From Bog-756 sp963769905 (lineage in GTDB: Bacteria; Actinomycetota; Acidimicrobiia; Acidimicrobiales; RAAP-2), in assembly GCA_963769905.1 (NCBI GenBank), contig CAVYNG010000001.1, positions 1,033,970-1,097,969 on the forward strand: a stretch of 64,000 bases of DNA, written 5' to 3'. Both the position numbers and the translations under genes were made by a program. A model generated the notes under the pieces. The model was not told the DNA's origin. It worked only from the letters and a program-made list of their open reading frames with translations, and ran no database searches. Below are positions 32,803 to 41,528 of this stretch, piece by piece. Position 1 is the first letter of the stretch; each line of letters starts with the position of its first letter.

Positions 32803-33900
32803 TCATCCGGGGGCGTCGAAGAGCAGGTCCGCGATCGAGCCCACGCCCGCGAGGTCGTGGACGTCGGAGTCGAGGAGCGGGATCCGATAGACCGGGGCCG
32901 GCGCGACCTTGGCGACCAGATCGGCATAGACCTGCTCCTCGCGGTCCGAGGCGGCCGTGTACCCCGCGAGGTTCTCGACCAGGTCGTCGATCGCGCGCCC
33001 CGACGGCGTCCCGACCACCCGCGACACGGTCGCGAGCTGCGTGTCGTCAGCGAAGCGGGGCTGCACGCGGTTGACGATGAGCGCGGTGACCGACAACGAG
33101 GACTCGGTCAGTTTGTCCGCGAAGTGGACGGCCTCGTCCACCGAGTCCCGGCGTGGCGAGGCGACCAGCACGAAGGCGGTCCCCTCCTGGCCGAGCAACT
33201 CGCGCACCCGCGTCGCCCTGGTTCGGAACCCCTCCTCCATCCCCTCGAACGCCTGGAAGAACGCCACGGCGTCGCGCACGATGTCCGCTCCCGCGACCCG
33301 CGAGATCGTGCGCAGCAGCGCATTGGCGGCCACGCCCATCACCTTCAGTCCGGCGCGGGTCGGTCTCATCAGCGCCTGGAACACCCGGTTCTCGAGGAAG
33401 CGGGTCAAGCGCCGGGGTGCGTCGAGGAAGTCGAGCGCATTGCGGGTGGGTGGGGTGTCGACCACGACGATGTCGAAGCCGCCTTCTTCGACCAGTTCGT
33501 AGAGCTTCTCCATCGCCATGTACTCCTGGGTGCCCGACAGTGAGCCGGTCAGGTTGCGGTAGATGCGGTTGACCTTGATGTCCTCGGCCTGCTGCTCGCT
33601 CTCGGAGTACCGCTGCACGAGGTCGTCGAAGGTTCCCTTGGCGTCGAGCATCAGCGCGGACAGGGTGCCCGGCCACTCCCCGTCGATGAGGGTGGGCTGG
33701 TTGGAGAGCTCGTCGAGGCCGAGCGAGTTGGCCAGCCGTCTCGCCGGATCGATGGTCACCACGCACGCCTTCCGCCCGAGCCGCGCGGCCTGCAGGGCGA
33801 GCGCCGCCGCGGTCGTGGTCTTTCCGACGCCGCCGGACCCGCAACAGATCACGATGGACCCGTCGCGGACCACCCGGTCGATCGGCACCGGCCGGGTCAT
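32803..33900 (-). CDS. ArsA-family ATPase, second of pair
   Basis: A 365-residue P-loop ATPase of the ArsA/GET3/Mrp group. The deviant Walker A is GSGGVGKTT near residue 21, switch region VDTPPTRNALDFLD near 150, and IDPARRLANSLGL lies in between. The metal-binding Cys residues of arsenite pumps are not seen. ATG 33900 overlaps the stop of the preceding ArsA-like gene (ATGA), so the two likely form a heteromer. The pair beside whiB matches M. tuberculosis Rv3679-Rv3680/whiB4. Confidence 0.88.
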   Translation of the reverse strand: MTRPVPIDRVVRDGSIVICCGSGGVGKTTTAAALALQAARLGRKACVVTIDPARRLANSLGLDELSNQPTLIDGEWPGTLSALMLDAKGTFDDLVQRYSESEQQAEDIKVNRIYRNLTGSLSGTQEYMAMEKLYELVEEGGFDIVVVDTPPTRNALDFLDAPRRLTRFLENRVFQALMRPTRAGLKVMGVAANALLRTISRVAGADIVRDAVAFFQAFEGMEEGFRTRATRVRELLGQEGTAFVLVASPRRDSVDEAVHFADKLTESSLSVTALIVNRVQPRFADDTQLATVSRVVGTPSGRAIDDLVENLAGYTAASDREEQVYADLVAKVAPAPVYRIPLLDSDVHDLAGVGSIADLLFDAPG

Positions 33901-34949
33901 CGTGGCGCGGTGGCCGGCTCGGGGAGCGCGGCGATCCCCGCCGCCAGCGCCGCGCTCAGGGTCTCGAGCTCGGTCGGTCCGATCGAGTCGGAAAAGAGGA
34001 TCGGCACACGGAGCTGGGCGAGCGGGAGCTCGTGGGCGAGACGGCGGAGCTCGCCGTCTTGGAGCCCTTGACGCCACGTCCGGAACCGCCGTGCCGTCTC
34101 GAGACTCGAGAGCAGCGCCGGACCGAGCGTGACCCCCGCGCTGCGCGCGGCCTCCGGAGCAGGGATGTCGAGCCCGGACTCGGCGGGGTAGCACGCGTTG
34201 ACGATCACCGGCCCGAGCGCGATGCCCAGCTTGTCCTCGAGCTGGTACGCGGCGTCGACCGCCTCGTTGACCGGCATCTCCTCGGGAAGGGTCACGAGGG
34301 CGACCTGGCAGCGAGCGGGGTCGGAGAGCAGCTCGACCACGTCCGCGGCCTGGGTGCGGATCGGCCCGCCCCGGGCCGCGTCGAGCAGGCCGCCCGCCGA
34401 GGAGAGGAAGGTCATGGTGTGGCCGGTGGCCGGGGCGTCGACGAGCACCAGGTCGGCCACGTGGCTCCGCTCGAGCTGCTTGACCTTGCCGAGGACCAGG
34501 ATGTCCCGGATCCCCGGGATCGCTCCCGCCACCAGGTCCACGATCCCGGTCGCCATCAGGCGTCGCGAGACCCTCCGGAGGCCGTGGTCGGCGAGGTACT
34601 CGATGAGCGCGTCGTCGGGCGTGATGAGGCGCGCCTGCACGGTGCCGGCAGGGATCACCCGGCCCTCGGCCTCGTCCGTGGTGGTCGATGCGCCGGCCGC
34701 CCGCAGCACCGACCCCGCGTAGCCGAGCGGGTCGCGGACGCCGAAGGCCGACGCGACGCCCGGACGGCCCTCGAGCTCGACCACCAGGACCGAGAGACCT
34801 GCGCTCGCCGCCATATGGGCAAGCGCCGCGGTCATGGTGGTCTTGCCCACCCCGCCCTTGCCGGCCACGATGAGCACCCGGCTCTGGCGGCAGAAGGCGC
34901 GGACGTCCATGACCTCGTCGAGCGTAGTGTCCGGCTTTGGCGGATCCAC
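33897..34949 (-). CDS. ArsA-family ATPase, first of pair
   Basis: A 350-residue ATPase with Walker A GKGGVGKTT near 30-38, VVELEGRPG strand, and LVLVDAPATGH as the switch II region. It is shorter and more divergent than its partner; no arsenical-binding cysteines are seen. GTG 34949 starts the operon; ATG 34910 (MDVRAFC) is an alternative. Divergent from whiB with a 158-base gap. By analogy with the mycobacterial pair it may couple to membrane glycerol/redox physiology (inference). Confidence 0.87.
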   Translation of the reverse strand: MDPPKPDTTLDEVMDVRAFCRQSRVLIVAGKGGVGKTTMTAALAHMAASAGLSVLVVELEGRPGVASAFGVRDPLGYAGSVLRAAGASTTTDEAEGRVIPAGTVQARLITPDDALIEYLADHGLRRVSRRLMATGIVDLVAGAIPGIRDILVLGKVKQLERSHVADLVLVDAPATGHTMTFLSSAGGLLDAARGGPIRTQAADVVELLSDPARCQVALVTLPEEMPVNEAVDAAYQLEDKLGIALGPVIVNACYPAESGLDIPAPEAARSAGVTLGPALLSSLETARRFRTWRQGLQDGELRRLAHELPLAQLRVPILFSDSIGPTELETLSAALAAGIAALPEPATAPR

Positions 34950-35041
34950 GTGGTCGGACTTCCCCGTTCGCCGCTGCTACCGGGGTTGCGCCCCCGCGCG
35001 GAGCGGAGTGGAGATTCGCCCGGAATCCCTGGTCAGACCCC

Positions 35042-35070
35042 TTGTTTCGCATGACCGGTGCGAGTACCTT
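35042..35070 (+). promoter_or_regulatory. Promoter of whiB
   Basis: TTGTTT (35042-35047) and TACCTT (35065-35070) are separated by 17 bases, an optimal arrangement. Transcription would start near 35077, giving a 30-base leader with GGGGG before the GTG at 35108. Confidence 0.55.
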
Positions 35071-35107
35071 CCTTTGCGGAGGATGGGTCCAAAGGGGGAT
35101 ATGGGCT

Positions 35108-35362
35108 GTGGAGCAGGCGGAAGCGTGGCAACTCAGGGCGTCCTGCCGGGGACCACAGGCGGAGATCTTCTTTCCCCCGGCACACGCTGAGCGCAAGGAG
35201 GAGAAGCTCCAGCGCGAGGATCGTGCGAAGGCGATCTGCCGCACGTGCGCGGTACGCGCCGCGTGCCTCGACTACGCGATCCGCATCCACGAGCCACACG
35301 GCATCTGGGGCGGACTGAACGAGGTGGAGCGGAAGCAGCTCGCGGAGCGCCGCGCCGGCTGA
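35108..35362 (+). CDS. WhiB-family iron-sulfur transcription factor
   Basis: An 84-residue protein with the four cluster-binding cysteines C13, C44, C47 and C53 (C-x30-C-x2-C-x5-C) and the GIWGG turn at 65-69, then a basic C-terminus (ERKQLAERRAG). These proteins hold a 4Fe-4S cluster, bind the primary sigma factor and sense redox or NO. The very short acidic N-terminus and position beside ArsA-like ATPases suggest a WhiB4 relative. GTG 35108 is used since earlier starts add unrelated sequence. Confidence 0.93.
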   Translation: MEQAEAWQLRASCRGPQAEIFFPPAHAERKEEKLQREDRAKAICRTCAVRAACLDYAIRIHEPHGIWGGLNEVERKQLAERRAG

Positions 35363-35424
35363 GATCTCGGGTGGTCCGCCGCCGGCGGACCCCGAACCGG
35401 TCGGAGCCGAGCCGGGTCCGGCCT

Positions 35425-36357
35425 TCAGTGGAGCCCGACTGCCGCGCCGGCCTCTCGCACACCCTTGCTCGAGCAGACGCTCGCCGGCTGACCACCGGTT
35501 GCCTGGCAGATACCGGCGGTGAGATCGTTCGCGGCCGCGACGACCGCCTCACCGATCGGATCGTCGAGCTGGTCGAGGTCCGCCGCGATGGTCGCCTGTG
35601 ACACCCCCACCAGGATCGCGGGGCTGAATCCCGAGGTGGAGGTCACCATCCGGTTGTCGATGTCGACGAAGGGGATGGCTGGCGACCCGAGCGCCCCTGA
35701 ACGGGGACCGTCCCGCGCGAGCAGCGCTGCTTGGCCCGGATTGAGCGACCCGATCTTCGCGAAGCCACCCTGCGCGTCGACCGTGTTCGAGTAGAGCTCG
35801 ATGCCGGTGAAGCTCACGTACCGGCTCGAGTAGGACGATCGGACGAAGCTGAAGCTCTGGAGGCCGGAGAAGACGTCGCTCGGCGCCGACTGGACGTTGT
35901 GGAGGACGCTGAAGCGCCCGAAGCGCGAGAGCGCGAGGATGAGCGGCCACCGCTCGGCGGCGCAGAACGGGCAGTACTCCGCGCCGACGAAGAGGACCTC
36001 GGGCTTGCCCGTCGACTCGAGCGGAGGCTGTCCGCCGAGGAGGACCGGCGGTGTGAGCGGGGTCGCGGCCGTGCCGGCACCGGCCGCGTCGTCGACGCTC
36101 GTCGGGACCGAGGAGAGCGCGGCGAGCACGTCGCTCGATGTGGTCGGTGCGCGCGAGACGTCCTGAGGCGTCGTGCCGCGGGTCAGCGCGTACACGACGA
36201 GCGCGGTCACCCCGACCAGGATGACGCTCACCGCGACCCAGGCGATCATCGAGGCCCCGGCCGTCGGCCTCGCCGAGGAGGCGGGATCGACGGTACCGGT
36301 GCGGCCTACCTCCTCGTCGGTCCCCAACTCGCCGTCGTCGGTGCCGGGAGCGGTCAT
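35425..36357 (-). CDS. DUF929 family protein with extracytoplasmic CPFC domain
   Basis: A 310-residue protein: acidic cytoplasmic N-terminus, one membrane helix (about 37-59), a linker and the DUF929 domain. EYCPFC (C129, C132) is followed by AERWPLILALSRFG, a thioredoxin-like redox site, and two further Cys lie near the C-terminus (GICQA, SVCSS). ATG 36357 is preferred to a start inside the upstream gene. Third gene of the group DUF929-VKOR-DUF929; probably a DsbA-like oxidant of exported proteins recharged by the VKOR (inference). Confidence 0.82.
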   Translation of the reverse strand: MTAPGTDDGELGTDEEVGRTGTVDPASSARPTAGASMIAWVAVSVILVGVTALVVYALTRGTTPQDVSRAPTTSSDVLAALSSVPTSVDDAAGAGTAATPLTPPVLLGGQPPLESTGKPEVLFVGAEYCPFCAAERWPLILALSRFGRFSVLHNVQSAPSDVFSGLQSFSFVRSSYSSRYVSFTGIELYSNTVDAQGGFAKIGSLNPGQAALLARDGPRSGALGSPAIPFVDIDNRMVTSTSGFSPAILVGVSQATIAADLDQLDDPIGEAVVAAANDLTAGICQATGGQPASVCSSKGVREAGAAVGLH

Positions 36358-36379
36358 GGTGTCGCCCGGTGTGGCCCGG

Positions 36380-36869
36380 CTAGGCCCCCTGGTCGGAGCC
36401 AAGCCCGTAGGCGGGGACGACGCCGTCGCCCGACGACAGGACGATCGGTGAGGAGGTCACCACGATGACGAAGATCACGAACGTGATGAGGTGGACCGAG
36501 GTGCACCAGAGGCAGATCGCCTTGATGAGGAAGAGCTCGGCGATGATCAGGTAGATGATCATTCCGACTCCGATGCTGGCGAAGACGAGCCGCGCGAGGT
36601 GGACGCGCCGGTCCCTCGACCGCCAGGCGACCGGCAGGCAGAGCAGCAGCATCGGGACGAAGTAGAGCAGGCCGAGCACCGCCACCGGAATGCCGAGGAT
36701 GTGCGATTGCGCGCTCGGTGGTGACCGTCTCGCAGTTGAAGGTCTGGGTCTTCGGGCACGCCAGGGCCAGGTGGGTGTCGTAGTGGGTGATCGTCAGGTA
36801 GGTCGCGACGCCGAGTCCGCAGAGACAGAGCAGCGTGGTGGCGATGGGTTGCCACCGCAGGGTGGGCAC
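36380..36869 (-). CDS. VKOR-family disulfide-forming membrane oxidoreductase, frameshifted
   Basis: Vitamin K epoxide reductase homolog that would reoxidise DsbA-like partners with quinone. The N-terminal frame (GTG 36869) gives one membrane helix and the loop cysteines in ACPKTQTFNCETV. The second frame gives HILGIPVAVLGLLYF, two more helices and the catalytic CLWC. Joining them requires dropping one base (36716, extra C on the plus strand), giving TTSAQSHILGIP. As read, translation would stop out of frame and lose the CxxC. It lies between two DUF929 genes. Confidence 0.82.
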
Positions 36870-36894
36870 GGCCGTCCGACCTCGTCCGTCCGGG

Positions 36895-37980
36895 TCAGCT
36901 GAGCTTGAGGGCCTTGGCTGCGGCCGTCACGCCCTTGCTCGAGCACACCGACGAGGGAGCGTTGTTGGTGCTCGCGCAGATGGCGGCCGAGATGTAGTTG
37001 GCGGTGCCGACGATCGCCTGGGTCGCCGGGTTGTTCGGGTTCGAAAGTCCGTTGGCGATATCGGTCCAGCTCTGCCCGGCCAGGATGCCCGGGTTGTAGC
37101 TCGCACCCGAGATGAGGGCCAGGTTGTTGATGCTGATGAACGGGAACGAGATCTGGCCGGCGGTCACTCCCGGGATGTAGGTCGGGTTGTTGTAGGTGGT
37201 GATTTCCTTCGCCTCATCCTTGGTCGGGTTCTGGAGCACCGTGTAGGAGGAGTTGGCCGCCGGGATGTTGGTGTACTGCTCGACCGAGTGGAAGTTGATG
37301 TAGGGGCTGGCGAGCGATGCACTGCGGTAGCTGAAAGTGTGGGTGTCGGCGTAGACGTCGGTCTGTGACGAAGCGGTGACCTCGAGCCCCGACCAGGTCC
37401 CGAACCGGGCGAGGGCGGCGGTCATCGCCCAGCGCTCGGCGGCGCAGTACGGGCAGTACTCGGCACCGTAGAAGAGGATCGAGGGGCTCTTGCCGTCGAG
37501 GGTGAGCGGGGTGTGCCCGTGGATGATGATCGGGGGGCTCACCACGTTCGAGGATGCGGTGCCGACCGCGTCGTACACCGAGGCGGGGATGCTGGTCACG
37601 TCGTTGACCACCGAGGCGGGTGCGGGGGTCACGGCCGTGTAGCTCGTCGGGGTGGAGTTGCCGCCGAGCTGGCTGACGACCACGACGACGGCGACGATGA
37701 CCACCACCAAACCGATCGACAGCCACGCGATCATCGTGCCGCTGATGCGGCGGGACGGCGCTTGCGGGGCTGGCCGGGCGCCCGGGCGGGGCGTGTTGCC
37801 GCCCTTCCCGCCTCTGCCGCCCTTGCCGTCGCTTGCTGTTGCCACCGGCGCCGCGGGTGACTTGGTGGAGACCGGCCGGCTCTGGGCCCTCGAGCGTTCC
37901 TTCGCGCTCTGGGTGCCGCTGCCGGGCGCCGGCTTCGGCTTGTTCCCCCCGGTCGGGGGCTTCTTCTGTTCCTGGGCCAT
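36895..37980 (-). CDS. DUF929 family protein with extracytoplasmic CPYC domain
   Basis: A 361-residue protein: Lys/Pro/Gly-rich cytoplasmic N-terminus (1-78), one membrane helix (82-104), and an outer DUF929 domain with EYCPYC (C176, C179) and AERWAMTAALARFG. A second Cys pair lies near the C-terminus (AICAS, SVCSS), as in the paralogue at 35425. ATG 37980 has GGAGA upstream. First gene of the VKOR module. The two paralogues may differ in substrate. Confidence 0.84.
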   Translation of the reverse strand: MAQEQKKPPTGGNKPKPAPGSGTQSAKERSRAQSRPVSTKSPAAPVATASDGKGGRGGKGGNTPRPGARPAPQAPSRRISGTMIAWLSIGLVVVIVAVVVVVSQLGGNSTPTSYTAVTPAPASVVNDVTSIPASVYDAVGTASSNVVSPPIIIHGHTPLTLDGKSPSILFYGAEYCPYCAAERWAMTAALARFGTWSGLEVTASSQTDVYADTHTFSYRSASLASPYINFHSVEQYTNIPAANSSYTVLQNPTKDEAKEITTYNNPTYIPGVTAGQISFPFISINNLALISGASYNPGILAGQSWTDIANGLSNPNNPATQAIVGTANYISAAICASTNNAPSSVCSSKGVTAAAKALKLS

Positions 37981-38178
37981 GGATTCGGACGTCTCCGCTT
38001 CGTCGACTGGTCAGGACCCGGCTCGTGCCGTCTCGGTCCTCGTCCGCTCGTCGGAGTGAGCGTAACCTGCCTGCCAGGGCTGATGGGATCGGGCCTGCCT
38101 GATCAGGGCGGGGATCGGGTTGGAGATCTGTACGGAGCGCGCAAGGCCCTATCGAACCCTGCGGAGGGGTGAGGACCG

Positions 38179-38184
38179 TACACT
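38179..38184 (+). promoter_or_regulatory. -10 box for the alpha/beta hydrolase at 38193
   Basis: TACACT, eight bases before ATG 38193, with no ribosome-binding site near that ATG. Confidence 0.4.
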
Positions 38185-38192
38185 TTGCGCCG

Positions 38193-39104
38193 ATGTTGGC
38201 TGACCCGCAGGATGACGCCGAGACGGACGAGCCGGATTCTGCGTTCGCGCGCGTACCGGCCGACGGGTCCCTGCTCGCCTGGCGCACCGCGAGCGTCGAC
38301 GGCCGACGGGTCCGCTACGCGGTCGTGGGGGTCGGCCCGTCGGCGATCTTCCTCCACGGCTGGGGACTCCGCCCCAAGTCCTATCGCGAGGCGATCCGTG
38401 CCATGGCCGACGCGGGCTGCCGTGTCTACGCCCCGTCGCTCCCGGGTTTCGGCGGAACGCCGGAGCTCGAATCCGACGAGCGGAGTTTCTCCGGCTACGG
38501 CCGGTGGGTCGGCCGCTTCCTCGACGCGGTCGGCGAGGAGAGGGTCGTCCTCGTCGCCGGCCACTCGTTCGGTGGCGGGGTCGCCACCGCTTTCGTCCAC
38601 GCGGCGCCGCAGCGGGCGGCCGCGCTGCTGCTGGCGAACGCGGTCGGCAGCCCGACCTGGGCTCTCTTCCCGAACGAGGTGAGGACCATGATCCAGCGGC
38701 CGTTCTGGGACTGGACTCGCCATTTCACCGGCGACCTGCTCTCGACGCCGCGGCGGTTTCGTCTTCTCCCGACACTGCTCGAGGACTTTGCCGTGAACCT
38801 CGCGGTCAACCCCCTCGGCATGATCCGTACCGGCGAGTTCATCCGTCGGGCCGACCTGGTGGCCGAGGTACGGGCGATCGCGGAGGGAGGCATTCCGGTC
38901 TCGGTCTCGTGGTCCGACCGCGACGGGCTGGTCCCGCGCTCGGCGTTCGACGACCTCCGGCGCGCGGCAGGCGTCGAAGGAGTGGTGATCGAAGGTCCGC
39001 ACGCCTGGCCGATCGCCGACCCGGCGGCCTTCCGCGAGCTCGTGATCAGCGCGCTCGTCGACGCTCGGGCCCCAGCACACCCCTCGGTCGCGCGCCCGGT
39101 GTGA
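38193..39104 (+). CDS. Alpha/beta-fold hydrolase
   Basis: A 303-residue hydrolase. IFLHGWGL gives the oxyanion segment, AGHSFGGG the nucleophile elbow, WSDRDGLVP the acid and GPHAWP the catalytic His; a long lid region (about 160-215) contains PFWDWTRHF. This lid and the HGWG motif are common among actinobacterial esterase/lipase-like proteins. ATG 38193 is chosen from the TACACT box; GTG 38169 would add eight residues. The NUDIX gene follows 50 bases later. Confidence 0.84.
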   Translation: MLADPQDDAETDEPDSAFARVPADGSLLAWRTASVDGRRVRYAVVGVGPSAIFLHGWGLRPKSYREAIRAMADAGCRVYAPSLPGFGGTPELESDERSFSGYGRWVGRFLDAVGEERVVLVAGHSFGGGVATAFVHAAPQRAAALLLANAVGSPTWALFPNEVRTMIQRPFWDWTRHFTGDLLSTPRRFRLLPTLLEDFAVNLAVNPLGMIRTGEFIRRADLVAEVRAIAEGGIPVSVSWSDRDGLVPRSAFDDLRRAAGVEGVVIEGPHAWPIADPAAFRELVISALVDARAPAHPSVARPV

Positions 39105-39142
39105 AGCAGGCGGCCGCCGGGTCGTCGCCGCGCGCCCGGCGG

Positions 39143-39148
39143 TAGCCT
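39143..39148 (+). promoter_or_regulatory. -10 box for the NUDIX gene at 39155 (leaderless)
   Basis: TAGCCT, six bases before ATG 39155; no ribosome-binding site intervenes. Confidence 0.4.
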
Positions 39149-39154
39149 GACCCG

Positions 39155-40063
39155 ATGACTGTGACACCGCGAGACGCCGCCACGGTCATGCTCGTCCGAG
39201 ATGCCGACGGCGCGAAGACCGGTCCCTCCGTCGAGGTGTGCATGCTCCGTCGCAACCTTTCCTCCGAGTTCGTCGCGGGCGCGTACGTCTTCCCCGGAGG
39301 AACCCTCGATCCCGGTGATCGGACGGCGGAGGCCACCGCCCTCTGCCGCGGCAGGGACGATCAGGAGGCGAGCGGCCTGCTCGGCCTCGACTCGGGTGGG
39401 CTCGCGTTCTGGGTGGCGGCTCTCCGCGAATGCTTCGAGGAGTCCGGAGTCCTGGTCGGGCGACACGAGGACGGCGAGCACGCCGGCGAACTGCTCGACA
39501 CCTCCGATCCGGGGGTGGCGGCGAGGTACGAGGTCCATCGCCGGGCGCTCCTCGAGGGGAGGATCGGCCTGCCGGAGATCTGCCGCGACGAGGGTCTCGT
39601 CCTCGCCGCCGACGAGATGTACTACGTGAGCCACTGGATCACACCGGAGGTCTCGCCGCGCCGGTACGACACGCGGTTCTTCATCACCGCCGCGCCGACG
39701 GGGCAGGTCGCGCGCCACGACGCCGGAGAGACCATTGCCACCGTCTGGGTGCGACCCCACGAGGCGCTCGAGCGACACGCCGCACTGGAGACCGTCCTCC
39801 TCCCGCCGACGGTGGCCAACCTCACCGCCATCTCCGGCTGCACCTCGACCGACGAGGTGATGGCCTGGGCCCGTGGGGTCACCTCCGTCGACACGATCCT
39901 GCCGATCGTCCTCTTCGAGGACGGGAACCTGGTGATCCTTCGGCCGGGGGACTCTGGCTACGCGGAGGCTCGAGCGGACCTCGACGCCTCGGGCGCAGCG
40001 CTCGACCCGGATCTCGGCGAGGCCACACGCACCGCCTGGGGTCCGCAGCTCGGCATCGTCTGA
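39155..40063 (+). CDS. NUDIX hydrolase, NUDT19/CoA-pyrophosphatase-like
   Basis: A 302-residue protein. The N-terminal half carries YVFPGGTLDPGD, then an insert and the NUDIX catalytic helix RECFEESGVL (near 91-100), an insertion layout seen in NUDT19-type enzymes that cleave CoA species. The C-terminal half, with SHWITPEVSPRRYDTRFF, continues the family pattern. A role in CoA turnover would suit a genome rich in acyl-CoA enzymes, but this is inference. Confidence 0.84.
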   Translation: MTVTPRDAATVMLVRDADGAKTGPSVEVCMLRRNLSSEFVAGAYVFPGGTLDPGDRTAEATALCRGRDDQEASGLLGLDSGGLAFWVAALRECFEESGVLVGRHEDGEHAGELLDTSDPGVAARYEVHRRALLEGRIGLPEICRDEGLVLAADEMYYVSHWITPEVSPRRYDTRFFITAAPTGQVARHDAGETIATVWVRPHEALERHAALETVLLPPTVANLTAISGCTSTDEVMAWARGVTSVDTILPIVLFEDGNLVILRPGDSGYAEARADLDASGAALDPDLGEATRTAWGPQLGIV

Positions 40064-40128
40064 ACGGCGGCCGCGACGGCCACGTTCCCGACAACCCTCT
40101 GAGACGTTCGCGGAACCTTCCGGAAGGA

Positions 40129-41340
40129 TCAGGCCTCGCCTGCGTCGACGGCCGCCTCGACCCGCTCGAGGAGCCTCGCGCTGCAGCCGTCCATCGCGGT
40201 GACCGGAGCGATCGAGGTGATCACCGTCTCGGCGATGTCGTCGAAGACGTCGCGCAGCGGTCCCTCCCCGAGGGCAACCGGCGAGCCGGCGTCGCCGCCC
40301 GCGGCCACCGAGGGATGGAGTGGGATCCGGCCGATCAGCGGCACACCGATGTCGGTGGCCAGGCGCTCACCGCCGCCGGAGCCGAACAGCGCGTAGGTCT
40401 CGCCGTGCTCGCAGGTGAAGTCGCTCATGTTCTCGATCACACCGGCCACTCGCAGGTAACCCTTCCGAGCCATGTCCGCGGTTCGGGCGGCGACCTTCTG
40501 CGCGGCGACTGGCGGGGTGGTGACCACCACGACCTCGGTGCGCGGCAGCATCCGGGCGAGCCCCATCTGGATGTCACCGGTCCCCGGCGGCATGTCGATG
40601 AGCAGGTAGGAGAGATCGCCCCAGTGCACGTCCTCGACGAACTGCTGGACCGCACGATTGAGGATCAGCCCGCGCCACATGATGGCGTTCTCCTCGTCGG
40701 CGAGGAAGCCCATCGAGAGCACCCGGAGGACCCCGTCGCCGACCCGGAGCTCGAGGGGGACCATCTTCTTGTCCCGCGCCTCGATGTCGCCTTCCATCCC
40801 GAGCAGGCGCGGCACCGAAAAGCCCCAGATGTCGGCATCGAGGATGCCGACCGTGAGGCCTCGGCGCGCCATCGCCACCGCCAGGTTCACCGTCACCGAG
40901 CTCTTGCCGACGCCACCTTTGCCGGACGCGACTGCGATCACTCGTGCGGTGTCGGGGATGTCGGTCGCCGGGGCGGTGTCTCGTGCGAGGAACCGTGCCT
41001 TGGCCATGACCTCTTTGCGCTGGTCGGCGTCCATCACCCCGGTGCGGACCGACACCGACTCGACTCCCGGCAGCGAGGCGATGCGCGACTCCACGTCCTG
41101 TCTGATCTGGGTACGCAGCGGGCAGCCGGCCACGGTGAGGGCGACCTCGACCTCCACCCCGCGGCCGGTGACCGAGACCCCGGTGACCATGCCGAGCTCG
41201 ACGATGTCCGCACCGAGCTCGGGGTCGACGACGCTGTGCAGCGCAGCACGGACGGCGTCCTCCGACACGTCCCTCGTCTCCGATCCGCGGCCCGCGTCGG
41301 GCGCGGGTCGATCGGACGGTGCGCTGTCGGCCCTGGTCAC
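40129..41340 (-). CDS. mrp: Mrp/NBP35-family P-loop ATPase (iron-sulfur carrier) with DUF59 domain
   Basis: A 403-residue protein. Residues about 25-105 are the MIP18/DUF59 domain (VVDPELGADIVELGMV, VAGCPL). Then comes the ATPase with GKGGVGKSS Walker A, GILDADIWGFSVPRLLG and the MPPGTGD switch. The CxxC that bridges a cluster in many Mrp proteins is reduced to one Cys (FTCEHG). It delivers or assembles 4Fe-4S clusters. GTG 41340 follows a TAGAAT box by seven bases. Divergent from erpA, another Fe-S gene. Confidence 0.91.
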   Translation of the reverse strand: MTRADSAPSDRPAPDAGRGSETRDVSEDAVRAALHSVVDPELGADIVELGMVTGVSVTGRGVEVEVALTVAGCPLRTQIRQDVESRIASLPGVESVSVRTGVMDADQRKEVMAKARFLARDTAPATDIPDTARVIAVASGKGGVGKSSVTVNLAVAMARRGLTVGILDADIWGFSVPRLLGMEGDIEARDKKMVPLELRVGDGVLRVLSMGFLADEENAIMWRGLILNRAVQQFVEDVHWGDLSYLLIDMPPGTGDIQMGLARMLPRTEVVVVTTPPVAAQKVAARTADMARKGYLRVAGVIENMSDFTCEHGETYALFGSGGGERLATDIGVPLIGRIPLHPSVAAGGDAGSPVALGEGPLRDVFDDIAETVITSIAPVTAMDGCSARLLERVEAAVDAGEA

Positions 41341-41347
41341 CTGCGGA

Positions 41348-41353
41348 ATTCTA
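41348..41353 (-). promoter_or_regulatory. -10 box for mrp (leaderless)
   Basis: TAGAAT on the minus strand, seven bases before GTG 41340; close to consensus. Confidence 0.5.
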
Positions 41354-41528
41354 CCGGTCCCATTTTGCGTTCACCCGAATGTCGCTCGGACGGTCGCCGA
41401 GAGGCGAGTCGGGCCGCTCCCTGCTCGGCGGCATCGGGACCAGGCACACGCGGGTACGCTGGTGACAACGCCGGCCGGGCCAGCCCGTCCGACACCCGTG
41501 GACGAGCCGTGAATCGGGAGGAAGCTCG

